A stretch of 64,000 nt of DNA from assembly GCA_910584645.1 (NCBI GenBank), contig CAJUAU010000005.1:62001-126000 (forward strand), read 5' to 3'. The stretch's first letter is position 1. The number at the start of each line of letters is the position of its first letter. Below the pieces are notes generated by a model that had not been told where the DNA came from, ran no database searches, and saw only the letters and a program-made list of their open reading frames with translations. Made by a program: the position numbers and the translations under genes. The stretch is from an uncultured Eubacterium sp. GTDB lineage: Bacteria > Bacillota > Clostridia > Lachnospirales > Lachnospiraceae. Below, one piece after another: positions 7,911 to 16,126 of this stretch.

Positions 7911-8861
7911 ATGAGCTGCCGAAGACGACTAAATAAATCCTTTCGCAATGTTCCCGTTCTTCCTCTGGATTCTGGAAGCCGTTATGTGCTTTTTAGTGAC
8001 TGTCACCGGGGAAGCGGTACCCAGGGCGACAATTTTCTGAAAAACCGCCATCTCTATCTCGCCGCCCTGAATTATTATTATCGGAGCGGTTACACTTACA
8101 TTGAACTGGGGGATGGAGACGAACTCTGGGAAAATAGGAACATGGAACAGATCAAAGAAATCCATGGTGACGTATTCCGGCAGCTGGCCCGGTTTTATCA
8201 GGACAACAGGCTCTATATGATATACGGAAATCACGACATGATCAAAAAACGCGCCTCTTTTGCCCGAAAAAAGTGTTCCACCTACTACTGCATCTCCAGC
8301 CAGTGCCAGAAAGAATTATTTCCTGACATCATTTTCTATCCGGGACTGGTGCTCCGCAATGAGCAGACGGGAAAAAGCCTGTACCTCACCCATGGACACC
8401 AGTCCTCCCTGCTGAACTCCACATTGTGGCCAGTCAACTGTTTTCTCGTCCGTTATCTGTGGAAACCGCTGGAACAGGTAGGAATCCTGGACCCAACCAG
8501 TGCAGCCAAAAATAATACCACCAAACAGCGTTCCGAAAGCCGGCTGGCAGCATGGGCAAAAGAATACCACCGGACATTGATCACCGGGCACACCCACCGC
8601 CCGATGGTCAGCTCCGAAGATTCATCTTATCTGAATACAGGAAGCTGTGTCCATCCCCAGTGCATCACCTGCATCGAGATCTGCCATGGACGGCTTACTC
8701 TGATGAAATGGTATATGAGTGCGCGGGCCAGCGGCAGCCTCTATGTGGAACGGGAAGAACTTGCTGGTGATACTTATTTTAATCTGGGATCAAGTGAATA
8801 TTCTGCCTGCGGCGACTCAGCCAAAAATAAATGCTGCTGGCAGCCCCCCTTTATAAACTAA
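7911..8861 (+). CDS. Calcineurin-like metallophosphoesterase
   Basis: A 316-residue hydrolase with the complete dinuclear metal site of the family: SDCHRG (Asp30, His32), LGDGDELW (Asp68), YGNHDM (Asn107, His108), the histidine of THGHQSS and GHTHRP near the end. The overall pattern resembles the UDP-2,3-diacylglucosamine pyrophosphatase-like branch, but a Gram-positive host makes lipid A chemistry unlikely, so the substrate is unknown. There is no signal peptide. AAAGGAG precedes the ATG, 12 bases after the DUF4474 gene, suggesting a two-gene unit closed by the hairpin at 8889-8912. Confidence 0.9.
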   Translation: MSCRRRLNKSFRNVPVLPLDSGSRYVLFSDCHRGSGTQGDNFLKNRHLYLAALNYYYRSGYTYIELGDGDELWENRNMEQIKEIHGDVFRQLARFYQDNRLYMIYGNHDMIKKRASFARKKCSTYYCISSQCQKELFPDIIFYPGLVLRNEQTGKSLYLTHGHQSSLLNSTLWPVNCFLVRYLWKPLEQVGILDPTSAAKNNTTKQRSESRLAAWAKEYHRTLITGHTHRPMVSSEDSSYLNTGSCVHPQCITCIEICHGRLTLMKWYMSARASGSLYVEREELAGDTYFNLGSSEYSACGDSAKNKCCWQPPFIN

Positions 8862-8888
8862 GTAATACAATTCATTAATGTAATAGAA

Positions 8889-8912
8889 GGCAGGCGATAC
8901 ACTTCGCCTGCC
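8889..8912 (+). terminator. Terminator hairpin after the metallophosphoesterase gene
   Basis: A perfect 9-base-pair stem GGCAGGCGA/TCGCCTGCC with a 6-base loop lies 27 bases after the stop codon. The following bases are only moderately T-rich. Confidence 0.65.
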
Positions 8913-8982
8913 GTTCTCTTCACCATTATGTTCTCTGTTGGGTGTAACTATACCTTATTCTTAAAACCCTCCTGGTACTGGA

Positions 8983-9783
8983 TTAATGTATACACATATC
9001 ACATTTGGAATATTTGTATAAAAGATTTTCGCTATTTCCAGCAAAATACACTTTACTACTTATATCACAGACATCTAAACAACACTCTTTATGAAATTTT
9101 TTAGCTTTGTTGTCAAGTATATAGATATCATATTTTGTTTTTCTTCCTAGTTTATACAATGGATAATCTGAATAAACATCTCCATTTCTGTAATCAATAT
9201 TAAATTCCGACTGCCTATTATACACAAATACATTATGGAAAAATTCTTTTCTATTTTCGATAGCTAATATTTCAATTTGAACACCATAAGCAAGGTGATT
9301 TCCTTTCTCAAAATAAGGCGTGACACGATAAAGAACATGATGATCCGGGTATTTATTTATATAGTGTGCTACTTTCTCTTCGTATTTAAACATCCCTTCA
9401 AAGTTAAACCTTCGGGTGCCAGTAATTATGCCTTCATTACCCACCTTTTTAGCAGAAAACTGACGTGCTATTAAATGGCAACGATTATATAAATATTTTC
9501 CATCTTTGATAGCATCACATTCTATTGATTTCCATGCCGTTGGGGTTATTTTACTTTTATGCTTAGGCTTTTTACCATTTTTCAGTGTTTTCCCAACGAT
9601 ACAGGCAAATGCCATTTTACAGATCTTGGATTCAGACAGGGGAGAATACTCTTCAAATTTTCCTTTTTTCCCTCTTCTAATTTCACTTTTATTAAAATAA
9701 GGTTTATTCTCATTGAGGAAAATAAGTGGTTTATGTCTATGAAATCCTTTTCTTATTAACTCTATATCTTTCCTTCTAATCAT
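8983..9783 (-). CDS. DNA/RNA non-specific endonuclease (EndA-like) with a C-terminal zinc-binding motif
   Basis: A 266-residue nuclease-like protein. The beta-beta-alpha metal core is visible as LYNRCHLIARQ (His103 as the likely general base), ITGTRRFNFEGM (Asn127 as the likely metal ligand) and VLYRVTPYFEKGNHLAYGVQ, the pattern of Firmicute EndA/NucA-type non-specific nucleases. The C-terminal 45 residues carry KKFHKECC (His231, Cys234) and CDMC (Cys261, Cys264), an Ada-like zinc knuckle. There is no signal peptide, so it appears to act inside the cell or be exported by other means. The gene is strongly AT-rich compared with its neighbours, a sign of transfer. It follows the small gene at 9835-10221 by 51 bases, probably in one operon. 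Confidence 0.85.
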   Translation of the reverse strand: MIRRKDIELIRKGFHRHKPLIFLNENKPYFNKSEIRRGKKGKFEEYSPLSESKICKMAFACIVGKTLKNGKKPKHKSKITPTAWKSIECDAIKDGKYLYNRCHLIARQFSAKKVGNEGIITGTRRFNFEGMFKYEEKVAHYINKYPDHHVLYRVTPYFEKGNHLAYGVQIEILAIENRKEFFHNVFVYNRQSEFNIDYRNGDVYSDYPLYKLGRKTKYDIYILDNKAKKFHKECCLDVCDISSKVYFAGNSENLLYKYSKCDMCIH

Positions 9784-9834
9784 CTTCTAATTTTCTCCAT
9801 GTAAATTGTTCATGATTCATCGCTCCAATCTTTC

Positions 9835-10221
9835 TTACATAATCGCATCCAAAAAATCCTTCCAAAATTTGCATTTTTTAATTGCTAATACATTCTTTAT
9901 ATAAATCTCCTCCCACTCTTCTATAGGGCTGCCAGAAAAAAACTCTTTATAGAACCCTTCCCCTGGTAATTTAATTTCTTTATTTATTACTACTCCAGAA
10001 ACTGGAGGTAAGTTGTTTTCTATACATGCACTTGAAACAACACCAAGAGGTTTATCCAAATTTCGTGGATTAAAATCCCTATCTACTTTCGAGGCTAACT
10101 TACCATATGTAATAGTAGGCTCACTTTGATTAGCAATAACATATTCTAACAATTCTATAGCAACCTTACGATTTAATGGCACCTTCTCTAAATTCTCTGG
10201 AATACAAAATCTTTCTGTCAT
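9835..10221 (-). CDS. Small alkyltransferase-like (MGMT C-terminal fold?) protein
   Basis: A 128-residue AT-rich gene with GGAGG nine bases before its ATG. ITYGKLASKVDRDFNPRNLD followed by PLGVVSSACIENNLPPVSG resembles the winged-helix DNA-binding half of O6-alkylguanine transferases and alkyltransferase-like proteins, but the PCHRV active site is absent. The next part, VVINKEIKLPGEGFYKEF, recurs in small proteins I associate with nuclease and restriction loci. It is upstream of the EndA-like nuclease in the same orientation, so it may guide or restrain that nuclease; this is inference. The fold assignment is tentative. Confidence 0.6.
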   Translation of the reverse strand: MTERFCIPENLEKVPLNRKVAIELLEYVIANQSEPTITYGKLASKVDRDFNPRNLDKPLGVVSSACIENNLPPVSGVVINKEIKLPGEGFYKEFFSGSPIEEWEEIYIKNVLAIKKCKFWKDFLDAIM

Positions 10222-10255
10222 ATCTATTATCCTCCATTTTTTAATTAATATATTC

Positions 10256-11209
10256 TTATAACAGATCCCTTAAATGCTGCAGCAGTTTTGTCTCCATAGG
10301 AATATTCCCCGGCATTGAAAACCCATGTGCCACTGCCAGCCCTTCCTCGATCACTTCCGCAATCTTATCTGCATCTGCTTCTTTTCCATAGAGATAATAC
10401 GCATACACCCTTCTTCCATTCAGATCCATATCATTCTCGATCATGGCAGGCGCCTGGTTCTTATATCTCTCTGCCTTCTTTCGGTCTTTTTCCAGATAAG
10501 AATAATAAAATATCAGCTCACCACAGACACCGCCTAAAAAAGCCGGCACATTCTGGGGCAGCGCTTTCTCCATTTTATGTATCAGCTGGCTCACCCGCTC
10601 CTCATCTCCTTTTTCCAATGCACAAAAATACTGTAATTGAACATATCGATATTTTTCAGCGAGAGCGGCACCGGATAATTCTACCTCTTCTGACAGCCAG
10701 TCCTCAAGCTCCGCCGGGTGTGTCCCTTCCATTATAAGGGCCAGAATCTGTTGATTCTTCCTTTGCAGCACCGCCTGCGGTGAATTCCCCATACCAAAAC
10801 AGGCAACACTGATCAATTGAAATATTCCGAAAGAAAAAACAATGATCGCTCCCAGCATATACATCCGGAAAAATTCTGTGCCTGCCGCCACATGGTACAC
10901 CAGTATACAGAGCATACCATAGCAAATAAATCCTGACATACTTCCCACCCTCAGAGTCATGATGTGGATCCTATTGTCCAGGAAAAAATCCGGGGCAGCG
11001 ATTATGTTCACCTGAGGTATAAAACAAAACTTATCCTTCTTTATCGTTAAATTTCCCTGTCTTTTCAGTATTTTTATATTCAAATAACGGAAAGAAGCAA
11101 ATCTTCCACTCTTCAGAATCTTAGCTGCCAGCAGATTCATGAATCCTGTTACCAGGCTCCAAATAATAATCGAACCATAATATGCCCCTATGATCTCTAA
11201 AAACAGCAT
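10256..11209 (-). CDS. Membrane protein of unknown function with a helical-repeat C-terminal half
   Basis: A 317-residue protein preceded by AGGAGG. Hydrophobic segments lie at about residues 4-28, 88-108 and 117-137, enclosing a basic, strand-like loop (residues 40-85). The C-terminal half (150-317) is soluble, made of short helices such as LQYFCALEKGDEERVSQLIH and YYSYLEKDRKKAERYKNQAP, reminiscent of tetratricopeptide-type repeats. I do not recognise the family. It sits 35 bases upstream of the nuclease pair but has normal base composition, so it probably does not belong to that island. Confidence 0.75.
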   Translation of the reverse strand: MLFLEIIGAYYGSIIIWSLVTGFMNLLAAKILKSGRFASFRYLNIKILKRQGNLTIKKDKFCFIPQVNIIAAPDFFLDNRIHIMTLRVGSMSGFICYGMLCILVYHVAAGTEFFRMYMLGAIIVFSFGIFQLISVACFGMGNSPQAVLQRKNQQILALIMEGTHPAELEDWLSEEVELSGAALAEKYRYVQLQYFCALEKGDEERVSQLIHKMEKALPQNVPAFLGGVCGELIFYYSYLEKDRKKAERYKNQAPAMIENDMDLNGRRVYAYYLYGKEADADKIAEVIEEGLAVAHGFSMPGNIPMETKLLQHLRDLL

Positions 11210-11464
11210 TCCTTATCCTCCTGTATTATCATTTTAATATAAATCATATCATAGCTATTAAAGAAAGTATAACAAATTTTTCCCAGTTCTGCCACAATAA
11301 TAGGATATTTCTGTTTTTATATTTCTCATTGCTTTAGAATAGAAAGAGAACTGCCCAAAAGCAGCCCTCTTCCCCGATATCAAATATTTTGTTCCCAATT
11401 CCCACCTTTTAGGGTCCATACACCTTTATCCCTAAATTAAATTTGCACTCTGGATCTGTATGTC

Positions 11465-11488
11465 TCCTGACAATACGCTTTGTCAGGA
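11465..11488 (-). terminator. Hairpin at the 3' end of the 71-residue gene
   Basis: An 8-base-pair perfect stem TCCTGACA/TGTCAGGA (11465-11472 and 11481-11488) overlaps the last codons and stop of the small minus-strand gene. It probably ends its transcript. Confidence 0.5.
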
Positions 11489-11698
11489 AAAATCATCTTC
11501 ATTCACTTTGTCAAAGCAAATGCCCGTGATCTTTCCGTTTTCATCGCTAACATAATCGAGCATATATGAGGGCTCTTCCAAAAGATGATAAAACTTTGCC
11601 GGATCCTGATATTGACATGGCTTTCCTTCAATATGAACCGTAAGCCCCTGCTTTTTCGCCCGATTCAGCTCTTCCTGGAGCCACGAAGCTTCTCTCAT
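11483..11698 (-). CDS. Hypothetical 71-residue protein
   Basis: A small soluble protein starting at the ATG at 11698, with GGAGG five bases before it; the longer frame to 11755 has no ribosome site. It opens with a charged helix (REASWLQEELNRAKKQGLTV) and continues as strands HIEGKPCQYQ and YMLDYVSDENGKITGICFDK. It has no membrane segment. I do not recognise the family; the pattern of an amphipathic helix followed by strands suggests a small alpha/beta protein. Confidence 0.65.
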   Translation of the reverse strand: MREASWLQEELNRAKKQGLTVHIEGKPCQYQDPAKFYHLLEEPSYMLDYVSDENGKITGICFDKVNEDDFS

Positions 11699-11979
11699 TT
11701 TATCCCTCCCGTACTGCATGAAAAAGGAAGTGTACACCGTGATGCGTAAAATCAAATCCCTTTACATAAAGTGTAAAGATAAAAAATATTCAACTTGATA
11801 ATCAACTGCTTATTCACATATTTAACGGAATTTTGAGCGACCCTGCTTGTTAGAAAAATAGACTGTTCTCAGGAAAGTTGCCAGATTGAACCTTCCGCCC
11901 CATATCAGATTCATCCCCCCTTTACGAACATTTTTTATCTCTTCTATATTATAGTATTTTCCCAGAAGAAAAATCAAGT

Positions 11980-12030
11980 GTCGTATATACGCGAAAACTG
12001 TCGTTTATACGTAAAAACTGTCGTTTGAAC
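11980..12030. repeat. 20-bp direct repeats upstream of mecA, 2.5 copies
   Basis: GTCGTATATACGCGAAAACT (11980-11999) is followed directly by GTCGTTTATACGTAAAAACT (12000-12019) and a partial copy GTCGTTTGAAC (12020-12030). The period is exactly 20 bases, about two helical turns, as expected of a regulator array bound on one DNA face. The bound protein is unknown. Confidence 0.75.
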
Positions 12031-12104
12031 ATAATCTCACCACAATTCATGTAAATTGTCACAAATTTCTTTACATTTTTCCATTATTTTTTATCTTTAA
12101 TATG

Positions 12105-12133
12105 TTGACTTTATTTATGTAATAACTTATACT
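12105..12133 (+). promoter_or_regulatory. Probable mecA promoter
   Basis: TTGACT, a 17-base spacer and TATACT form a near-consensus vegetative promoter about 40 bases before the GTG start of mecA. Confidence 0.65.
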
Positions 12134-12173
12134 TTTCATACAGCATCAAATAATTCGGAAAGGAAGTGGGCTT

Positions 12174-12992
12174 GTGAGAATAGAACGCATCAATGATAAT
12201 CAGATTCGATGCACCCTGAGTAAGCACGATCTGATTGAGCGTCATTTAAAGATCAGTGAACTGGCATACGGTTCTGACAAGGCAAAAGAGCTTTTTCGGG
12301 ATATGATGGAACAGGCAAACATGGATTTCGGATTTGAAGCAGACGATATTCCTCTCATGATCGAGGCAATCCCTACCTCCAAGGAATCCATTGTACTCGT
12401 GATCACCAAAGTAGAAGATCCAGATGAATTTGAGGAAAAATTTTCAAGATTTGGAAATATTGCAGATAGATATGAAGACGGTTCTGATGAAACGGAGGAA
12501 TACTACGATGACGATTCCGACGAAATGCCAGAAGATGACTATCATGGAGACTTGATCAATTGTTTTGAACAATTAAATGATATTATTGAAAATGCTTCTG
12601 AGTCTGAACACGGCACTGAATTCGTTCCTCTTCATGAGATTCTGAAAAAGAACAAAAAAAAGAAAGCAGCTGCAGAAACAGAGCATAGGCCGATCCCGCT
12701 GGAGTTTGGAAGATTATATTCTTTTTCATCCCTAAACTTTGCTATCGGTGCTTCAAAAGCCATTTATCGGTTCTATATGGGTAAAAACAGTATGTGGAAA
12801 GATGAAGATACCTGTAGATACTACCTGCTGCTGAACCGTCATGACGGTAAACTTCCTTTTGACCGGATCTGCTCCATCGTAAGTGAATTCGGCAAAAAAG
12901 AAGCACTAACCTATGCCACGCAGGATTTCTTCAATGAACATTACAAGTTGATCTTAAAGGATGATGCGATTACCCGGCTGTCATTGCTTTGA
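12174..12992 (+). CDS. mecA: Adaptor protein MecA (ClpC substrate adaptor)
   Basis: MecA targets proteins to the ClpC-ClpP protease and activates ClpC; in Bacillus it controls ComK. The 272-residue protein starts at GTG with GGAAAGGAAG upstream. The N-terminal substrate domain reads MRIERINDNQIRCTLSKHDL and FRDMMEQANMDFGFE, both typical. A long acidic linker (about 105-165, with ETEEYYDDDSDEMPEDDYHG) leads to the C-terminal ClpC-binding domain, with LYSFSSLNFAIGASKAIYRF and YYLLLNRHDGKLPFDRICSI. Length and order match the family. It is monocistronic, closed by the hairpin at 13027-13068. Confidence 0.93.
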   Translation: MRIERINDNQIRCTLSKHDLIERHLKISELAYGSDKAKELFRDMMEQANMDFGFEADDIPLMIEAIPTSKESIVLVITKVEDPDEFEEKFSRFGNIADRYEDGSDETEEYYDDDSDEMPEDDYHGDLINCFEQLNDIIENASESEHGTEFVPLHEILKKNKKKKAAAETEHRPIPLEFGRLYSFSSLNFAIGASKAIYRFYMGKNSMWKDEDTCRYYLLLNRHDGKLPFDRICSIVSEFGKKEALTYATQDFFNEHYKLILKDDAITRLSLL

Positions 12993-13026
12993 TCTGGGGA
13001 CATGTCTTCACTTAGCGCATTTATCA

Positions 13027-13068
13027 AAAGACAGCCGCTTTTTCTACTTTGAAAAAGCGGCTGTCTTT
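13027..13068. terminator. Strong bidirectional terminator between mecA and the DUF1858 gene
   Basis: An 18-base-pair perfect stem (13027-13044 and 13051-13068) with a 6-base loop, T-rich outside both arms in the relevant direction, lies between two convergent genes. Confidence 0.85.
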
Positions 13069-13100
13069 AATTTACGCGGAAAATGTGTATCTCATTGTGT

Positions 13101-13313
13101 TTACACACTCGCTTTATTTGCCAGATATTCATTTATTTTAGATACTAACTCATCACAGTCCATACCATGAACCATAGCTGCTTCTTCCAGACTTTCCCCC
13201 TGAGAAGCAGGACACCCTACACAATGCATGCCAGATGCCATGAGAATAGCAGCGATTGTCTGATCCTTTGTAAGAATTTCACCAATAAGCATGTCCTTCG
13301 TAACTTCCATCAT
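13101..13313 (-). CDS. DUF1858 redox-disulfide protein
   Basis: A 70-residue protein of the DUF1858 family, also described as the hybrid-cluster-protein-associated redox disulfide domain. It reads MLIGEILTKDQTIAAILMAS followed by GMHCVGCPASQGESLEEAAM, with the CVGC redox pair in the middle. It starts at one of two adjacent ATGs (13313 or 13310) with AGGAGG seven bases upstream of the first. It is common in anaerobic Clostridia, where a thiol redox role is proposed but unproven. It is divergent from the ferredoxin gene, a partner it could share redox conditions with. Confidence 0.88.
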   Translation of the reverse strand: MMEVTKDMLIGEILTKDQTIAAILMASGMHCVGCPASQGESLEEAAMVHGMDCDELVSKINEYLANKASV

Positions 13314-13423
13314 TTCTGATCCTCCTTTCAAAAACAGTACCACTTCGATTATATTCACTTGCAGCACAAATGTCAAGCTAGATTTAGTATGTACAAAACC
13401 TATTGGGTTCAGTCAAATTTTAC

Positions 13424-13452
13424 TTGTATTTTTCCCCAATTTGTATTAGAAT
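13424..13452 (+). promoter_or_regulatory. Probable ferredoxin promoter
   Basis: TTGTAT, a 17-base spacer and TAGAAT lie about 32 bases before the ferredoxin ATG. Confidence 0.55.
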
Positions 13453-13484
13453 GAGGATATCTACTAGAAAAGGAGGATATTATC

Positions 13485-13652
13485 ATGGCATACACTATTA
13501 CAGATGCTTGCATCAGTTGTGGTTCTTGTGCGGCTGACTGCCCTGCAGGAGCAATCTCAGAAGGTTCTGCACATTTTGAGATCGATGCTGACGCATGTTT
13601 GGATTGTGGAGCATGTGCTTCTACATGTCCTACAGGCGCTATCGAGAATTAA
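13485..13652 (+). CDS. 2[4Fe-4S] clostridial-type ferredoxin
   Basis: A 55-residue low-potential electron carrier. Two classic cluster motifs are present: CISCGSCAADCPAGAI near the start and CLDCGACASTCPTGAI near the end, each giving three clustered cysteines plus a remote one followed by Pro. AGGAGG lies eight bases upstream of the ATG. The length and the internal two-fold symmetry are exactly those of clostridial ferredoxins, which serve pyruvate:ferredoxin oxidoreductase, hydrogenases and Rnf. The gene is alone, with its own promoter and a strong terminator at 13694-13735, consistent with high expression. Confidence 0.97.
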   Translation: MAYTITDACISCGSCAADCPAGAISEGSAHFEIDADACLDCGACASTCPTGAIEN

Positions 13653-13693
13653 TACAGTGTTACATATAGACTGTATTCTTCTTATAGCGATAT

Positions 13694-13735
13694 AAAACAG
13701 ACAGGACTCATTCTCATGAGTATCCTGTCTGTTTT
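13694..13735 (+). terminator. Ferredoxin terminator
   Basis: A long stem with arms AAAACAGACAGGA and TCCTGTCTGTTTT plus an inner CTCAT/ATGAG pairing, ending in a T run. Confidence 0.85.
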
Positions 13736-13754
13736 GTTTGCGCGGAAAGCATAA

Positions 13755-13786
13755 GCCGGACTGGAATGCAGGCATTCCAGTCCGGC
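13755..13786 (-). terminator. Terminator hairpin downstream of pgi
   Basis: A perfect 15-base-pair stem GCCGGACTGGAATGC/GCATTCCAGTCCGGC with a 2-base centre, located just past the pgi stop on the minus strand. Confidence 0.7.
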
Positions 13787-13803
13787 ACCACCCGCGAAGG
13801 TCA

Positions 13804-15153
13804 TCACAGCCTCTTCAAAAGCTCTTCACGCTGCTCTTCAAAACCTGGCTTGCCAAGAAGGGCAAACATATTTTTCTTGTAGCTCTCCACTCCTGGCTGA
13901 TTGAAAGGATTCACTCCAAGAATATAACCGCTTACTCCACAGGCAAACTCAAAGAAGTAGAAAAGCTCTCCAAGATAAAATTCGTTCTGTTCCGGAACAC
14001 GGATCACAAGGTTCGGTACGTTCCCATCGGTATGAGCCAGCTGGGTTCCTTTCATGGCATTCTTATTTACAAAGTCCAAAGTCTTTCCTGCGAGATAATT
14101 CAAGCCATCCAGATCTACTGGTTCCTCTTTTAACGTAATATCCAATGCCGGACTTTCCAGTTCCATAACCGTCTCAAACATGATACGGGATCCATCCTGG
14201 ATAAACTGTCCCATAGAATGAAGATCTGTGGTCAGATCCACGCTGGCAGGAAAAATACCCTTCTGATCCTTTCCTTCACTCTCTCCATATAACTGTTTCC
14301 ACCACTCACTCACATAATGGAAAAATGGTTCATAATTCGCAAGAACCTCTACAGCTTTGCCTTTTCTTAAGAGGATATTCCGGACAGCTGCATACAATAC
14401 CGAATTATTTTCATTTACCGGGCTCTCCAGACAGAGCTTTCTCATGCTCTGAGCCCCTTCCATCAGCCGATCCAGATCCGCTCCGCTCACTGCGATCGGA
14501 AGCAGGCCCACTGCTGTCAGAACAGAAAAACGTCCTCCCACATCATCTGGTACCACAAAACTCTCATAGCCCTCTTCTGTTGCAAGGTTTTTCAATGCCC
14601 CCTTCGCCTTGTCCGTGGTGGCATAAATCCGCTTTGCAGCCTCTTCCTTGCCATATTTATTCTCAAGCATCTCCTTAAATACACGGAAGGCAATCGCCGG
14701 TTCTGTGGTGGTTCCTGATTTGCTGATGATGTTGACAGAAAAGTCCCTATCCCCAATGGTCTCGATCAACTGAGACAGATATGTTCCGCTGATACTATTT
14801 CCTGCATAATAAATCTCAGGTGTCTTACGCACTGACTTGTCCACACAGTTGTAAAATCCATGTCTCAAAAATTCAATGGCAGCCCTGGCACCGAGATAAG
14901 AGCCTCCGATACCGATCACAACAAGAACCTCTGAGTCGGACTGGATCTTCTGTGCCGCCTTCTTGATCCTGTCAAATTCGTCCTTATCATAATCTACCGG
15001 AAGATCGATCCATCCAAGAAAATCATTTCCGGCACCATTTTTACTCACCAGAGTTTCCTTCGCTGCCACCGCAATATCAGCCATAGATTTTACTTCATCA
15101 TCGCTGATAAATTTCTTTGCCAGTGAATAATCAAATGTAACATGCTTACTCAT
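13804..15153 (-). CDS. pgi: Glucose-6-phosphate isomerase
   Basis: Interconverts glucose 6-phosphate and fructose 6-phosphate in glycolysis. From the ATG at 15153 (AAAGGGG upstream) it has 449 residues, the length of the Firmicute-type enzyme. The first sugar-isomerase domain shows VVIGIGGSYLGARAAIEFLR and the phosphate-binding loop ISKSGTTTEPAIAFRVFKE; the second contains DQKGIFPASVDLTTDLHSMG and GVNPFNQPGVESYK with the conserved late lysine. The longer frame to 15204 runs through a palindrome and has no ribosome site. It is monocistronic, with a candidate operator at 15195-15213. Confidence 0.97.
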   Translation of the reverse strand: MSKHVTFDYSLAKKFISDDEVKSMADIAVAAKETLVSKNGAGNDFLGWIDLPVDYDKDEFDRIKKAAQKIQSDSEVLVVIGIGGSYLGARAAIEFLRHGFYNCVDKSVRKTPEIYYAGNSISGTYLSQLIETIGDRDFSVNIISKSGTTTEPAIAFRVFKEMLENKYGKEEAAKRIYATTDKAKGALKNLATEEGYESFVVPDDVGGRFSVLTAVGLLPIAVSGADLDRLMEGAQSMRKLCLESPVNENNSVLYAAVRNILLRKGKAVEVLANYEPFFHYVSEWWKQLYGESEGKDQKGIFPASVDLTTDLHSMGQFIQDGSRIMFETVMELESPALDITLKEEPVDLDGLNYLAGKTLDFVNKNAMKGTQLAHTDGNVPNLVIRVPEQNEFYLGELFYFFEFACGVSGYILGVNPFNQPGVESYKKNMFALLGKPGFEEQREELLKRL

Positions 15154-15194
15154 ACTTAGCCCCTTTCTTTTCACTTCGAGATATATACTTTTGA

Positions 15195-15213
15195 ATTGGC
15201 ACAATGTGCCAAT
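15195..15213. promoter_or_regulatory. Perfect 19-bp palindrome upstream of pgi
   Basis: ATTGGCACA-A-TGTGCCAAT, a 9-1-9 perfect palindrome, lies 42 bases before the pgi start and overlaps a possible -35 (TTGGCA) on the minus strand. It looks like an operator for a dimeric regulator that is not identified. A related sequence TTGGCACGAATTGTGAC occurs upstream of the membrane-protein gene that starts at 15962. Confidence 0.55.
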
Positions 15214-15290
15214 CTGATACTTTTATTATATCAAACCGGTTGCCAAAACACAAGTACAACCCGGCATCTGCAACACAGCTCTCAACCTTG

Positions 15291-15962
15291 TCAGACCATA
15301 TATTCTTTCAGTACTTCCTCGATAACAGCCTCTTCTTCTTTGGTGAATTCAATTTTAACGGGTGGCTCCTCTTCCTGTTTCATAGACAACAGTTCTTCCA
15401 GCTGCGCCCGTTCTTCTTCAAAATACTCCCTGTGATATTCTTCCATCTCTTCGCGCTTAAATACCTGGTTCTCCAGCCTCGGTTTGTAAATATTTTCCAG
15501 ATAATCCCTTACTTCTACCAGCAGTCTTTTTCTTCGGAAACGAAGATTTAAACATATGTCCTCCAGAATAATGATGCCACATATCGCGATACCCACAAAA
15601 AGAAATTCTATCATCATTCTGCGGTCACTGTCCAGAACTGCTATGTACAGATTAGCCAGAAGGCTTGTCAGAAGCGTAATTCCAAACATTACATCCCCCA
15701 GAACCTCCCAGGTATAGAGATGAACACCTGCTGCCCTGTAGGAATTCAGATACTTGTCCACAAAAATTTCAACATTCTCAACCCCCATTTTCAGTTGATA
15801 GCATGTCTCAAATTTTTTCAGCAGCATTTTCATCAGCGGATGTTCTGATTTTCCCATCTGCCCGGCGGCCCGGATCAGCCTCCGGTACATTCTGCTCACA
15901 AATAACTTGATCACAAAACATAAGAAACCAAATCCAATTATTAAATACAATACATCTCTCAT
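15291..15962 (-). CDS. Hypothetical membrane protein with acidic coiled C-terminus
   Basis: A 223-residue protein. A first hydrophobic segment lies at residues 4-24 and two more at about 90-110 and 117-136. The C-terminal part is long, charged and helical (REEMEEYHREYFEEERAQLE and EFTKEEEAVIEEVLKEY), likely a cytoplasmic coiled coil. I do not recognise a named family. It is downstream of murG on the same strand (165-base gap), so an envelope role is possible but unproven. GAGAGG precedes its ATG. Confidence 0.75.
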   Translation of the reverse strand: MRDVLYLIIGFGFLCFVIKLFVSRMYRRLIRAAGQMGKSEHPLMKMLLKKFETCYQLKMGVENVEIFVDKYLNSYRAAGVHLYTWEVLGDVMFGITLLTSLLANLYIAVLDSDRRMMIEFLFVGIAICGIIILEDICLNLRFRRKRLLVEVRDYLENIYKPRLENQVFKREEMEEYHREYFEEERAQLEELLSMKQEEEPPVKIEFTKEEEAVIEEVLKEYMV

Positions 15963-16126
15963 ATCATACCTCTCTTCCCGATAATTACAATTATCTGCCT
16001 ATTGGCACGAATTGTGACAGGAACGGCGGCACCGTCCTTTTGTACAGTATATCAGATCCCCGATATACCTGTACAGATACCGCTGATATAATATGACATT
16101 TTCGTATGACAGGAAACGACAGGCTT

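Larger units (their letters stand above)
11699..12173. other. AT-rich intergenic region between divergent genes
   Basis: This 475-base gap separates the small minus-strand gene from mecA. It contains the mecA promoter (12105-12133) and the 20-base direct repeats at 11980-12030. I see no further gene. Confidence 0.6.
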
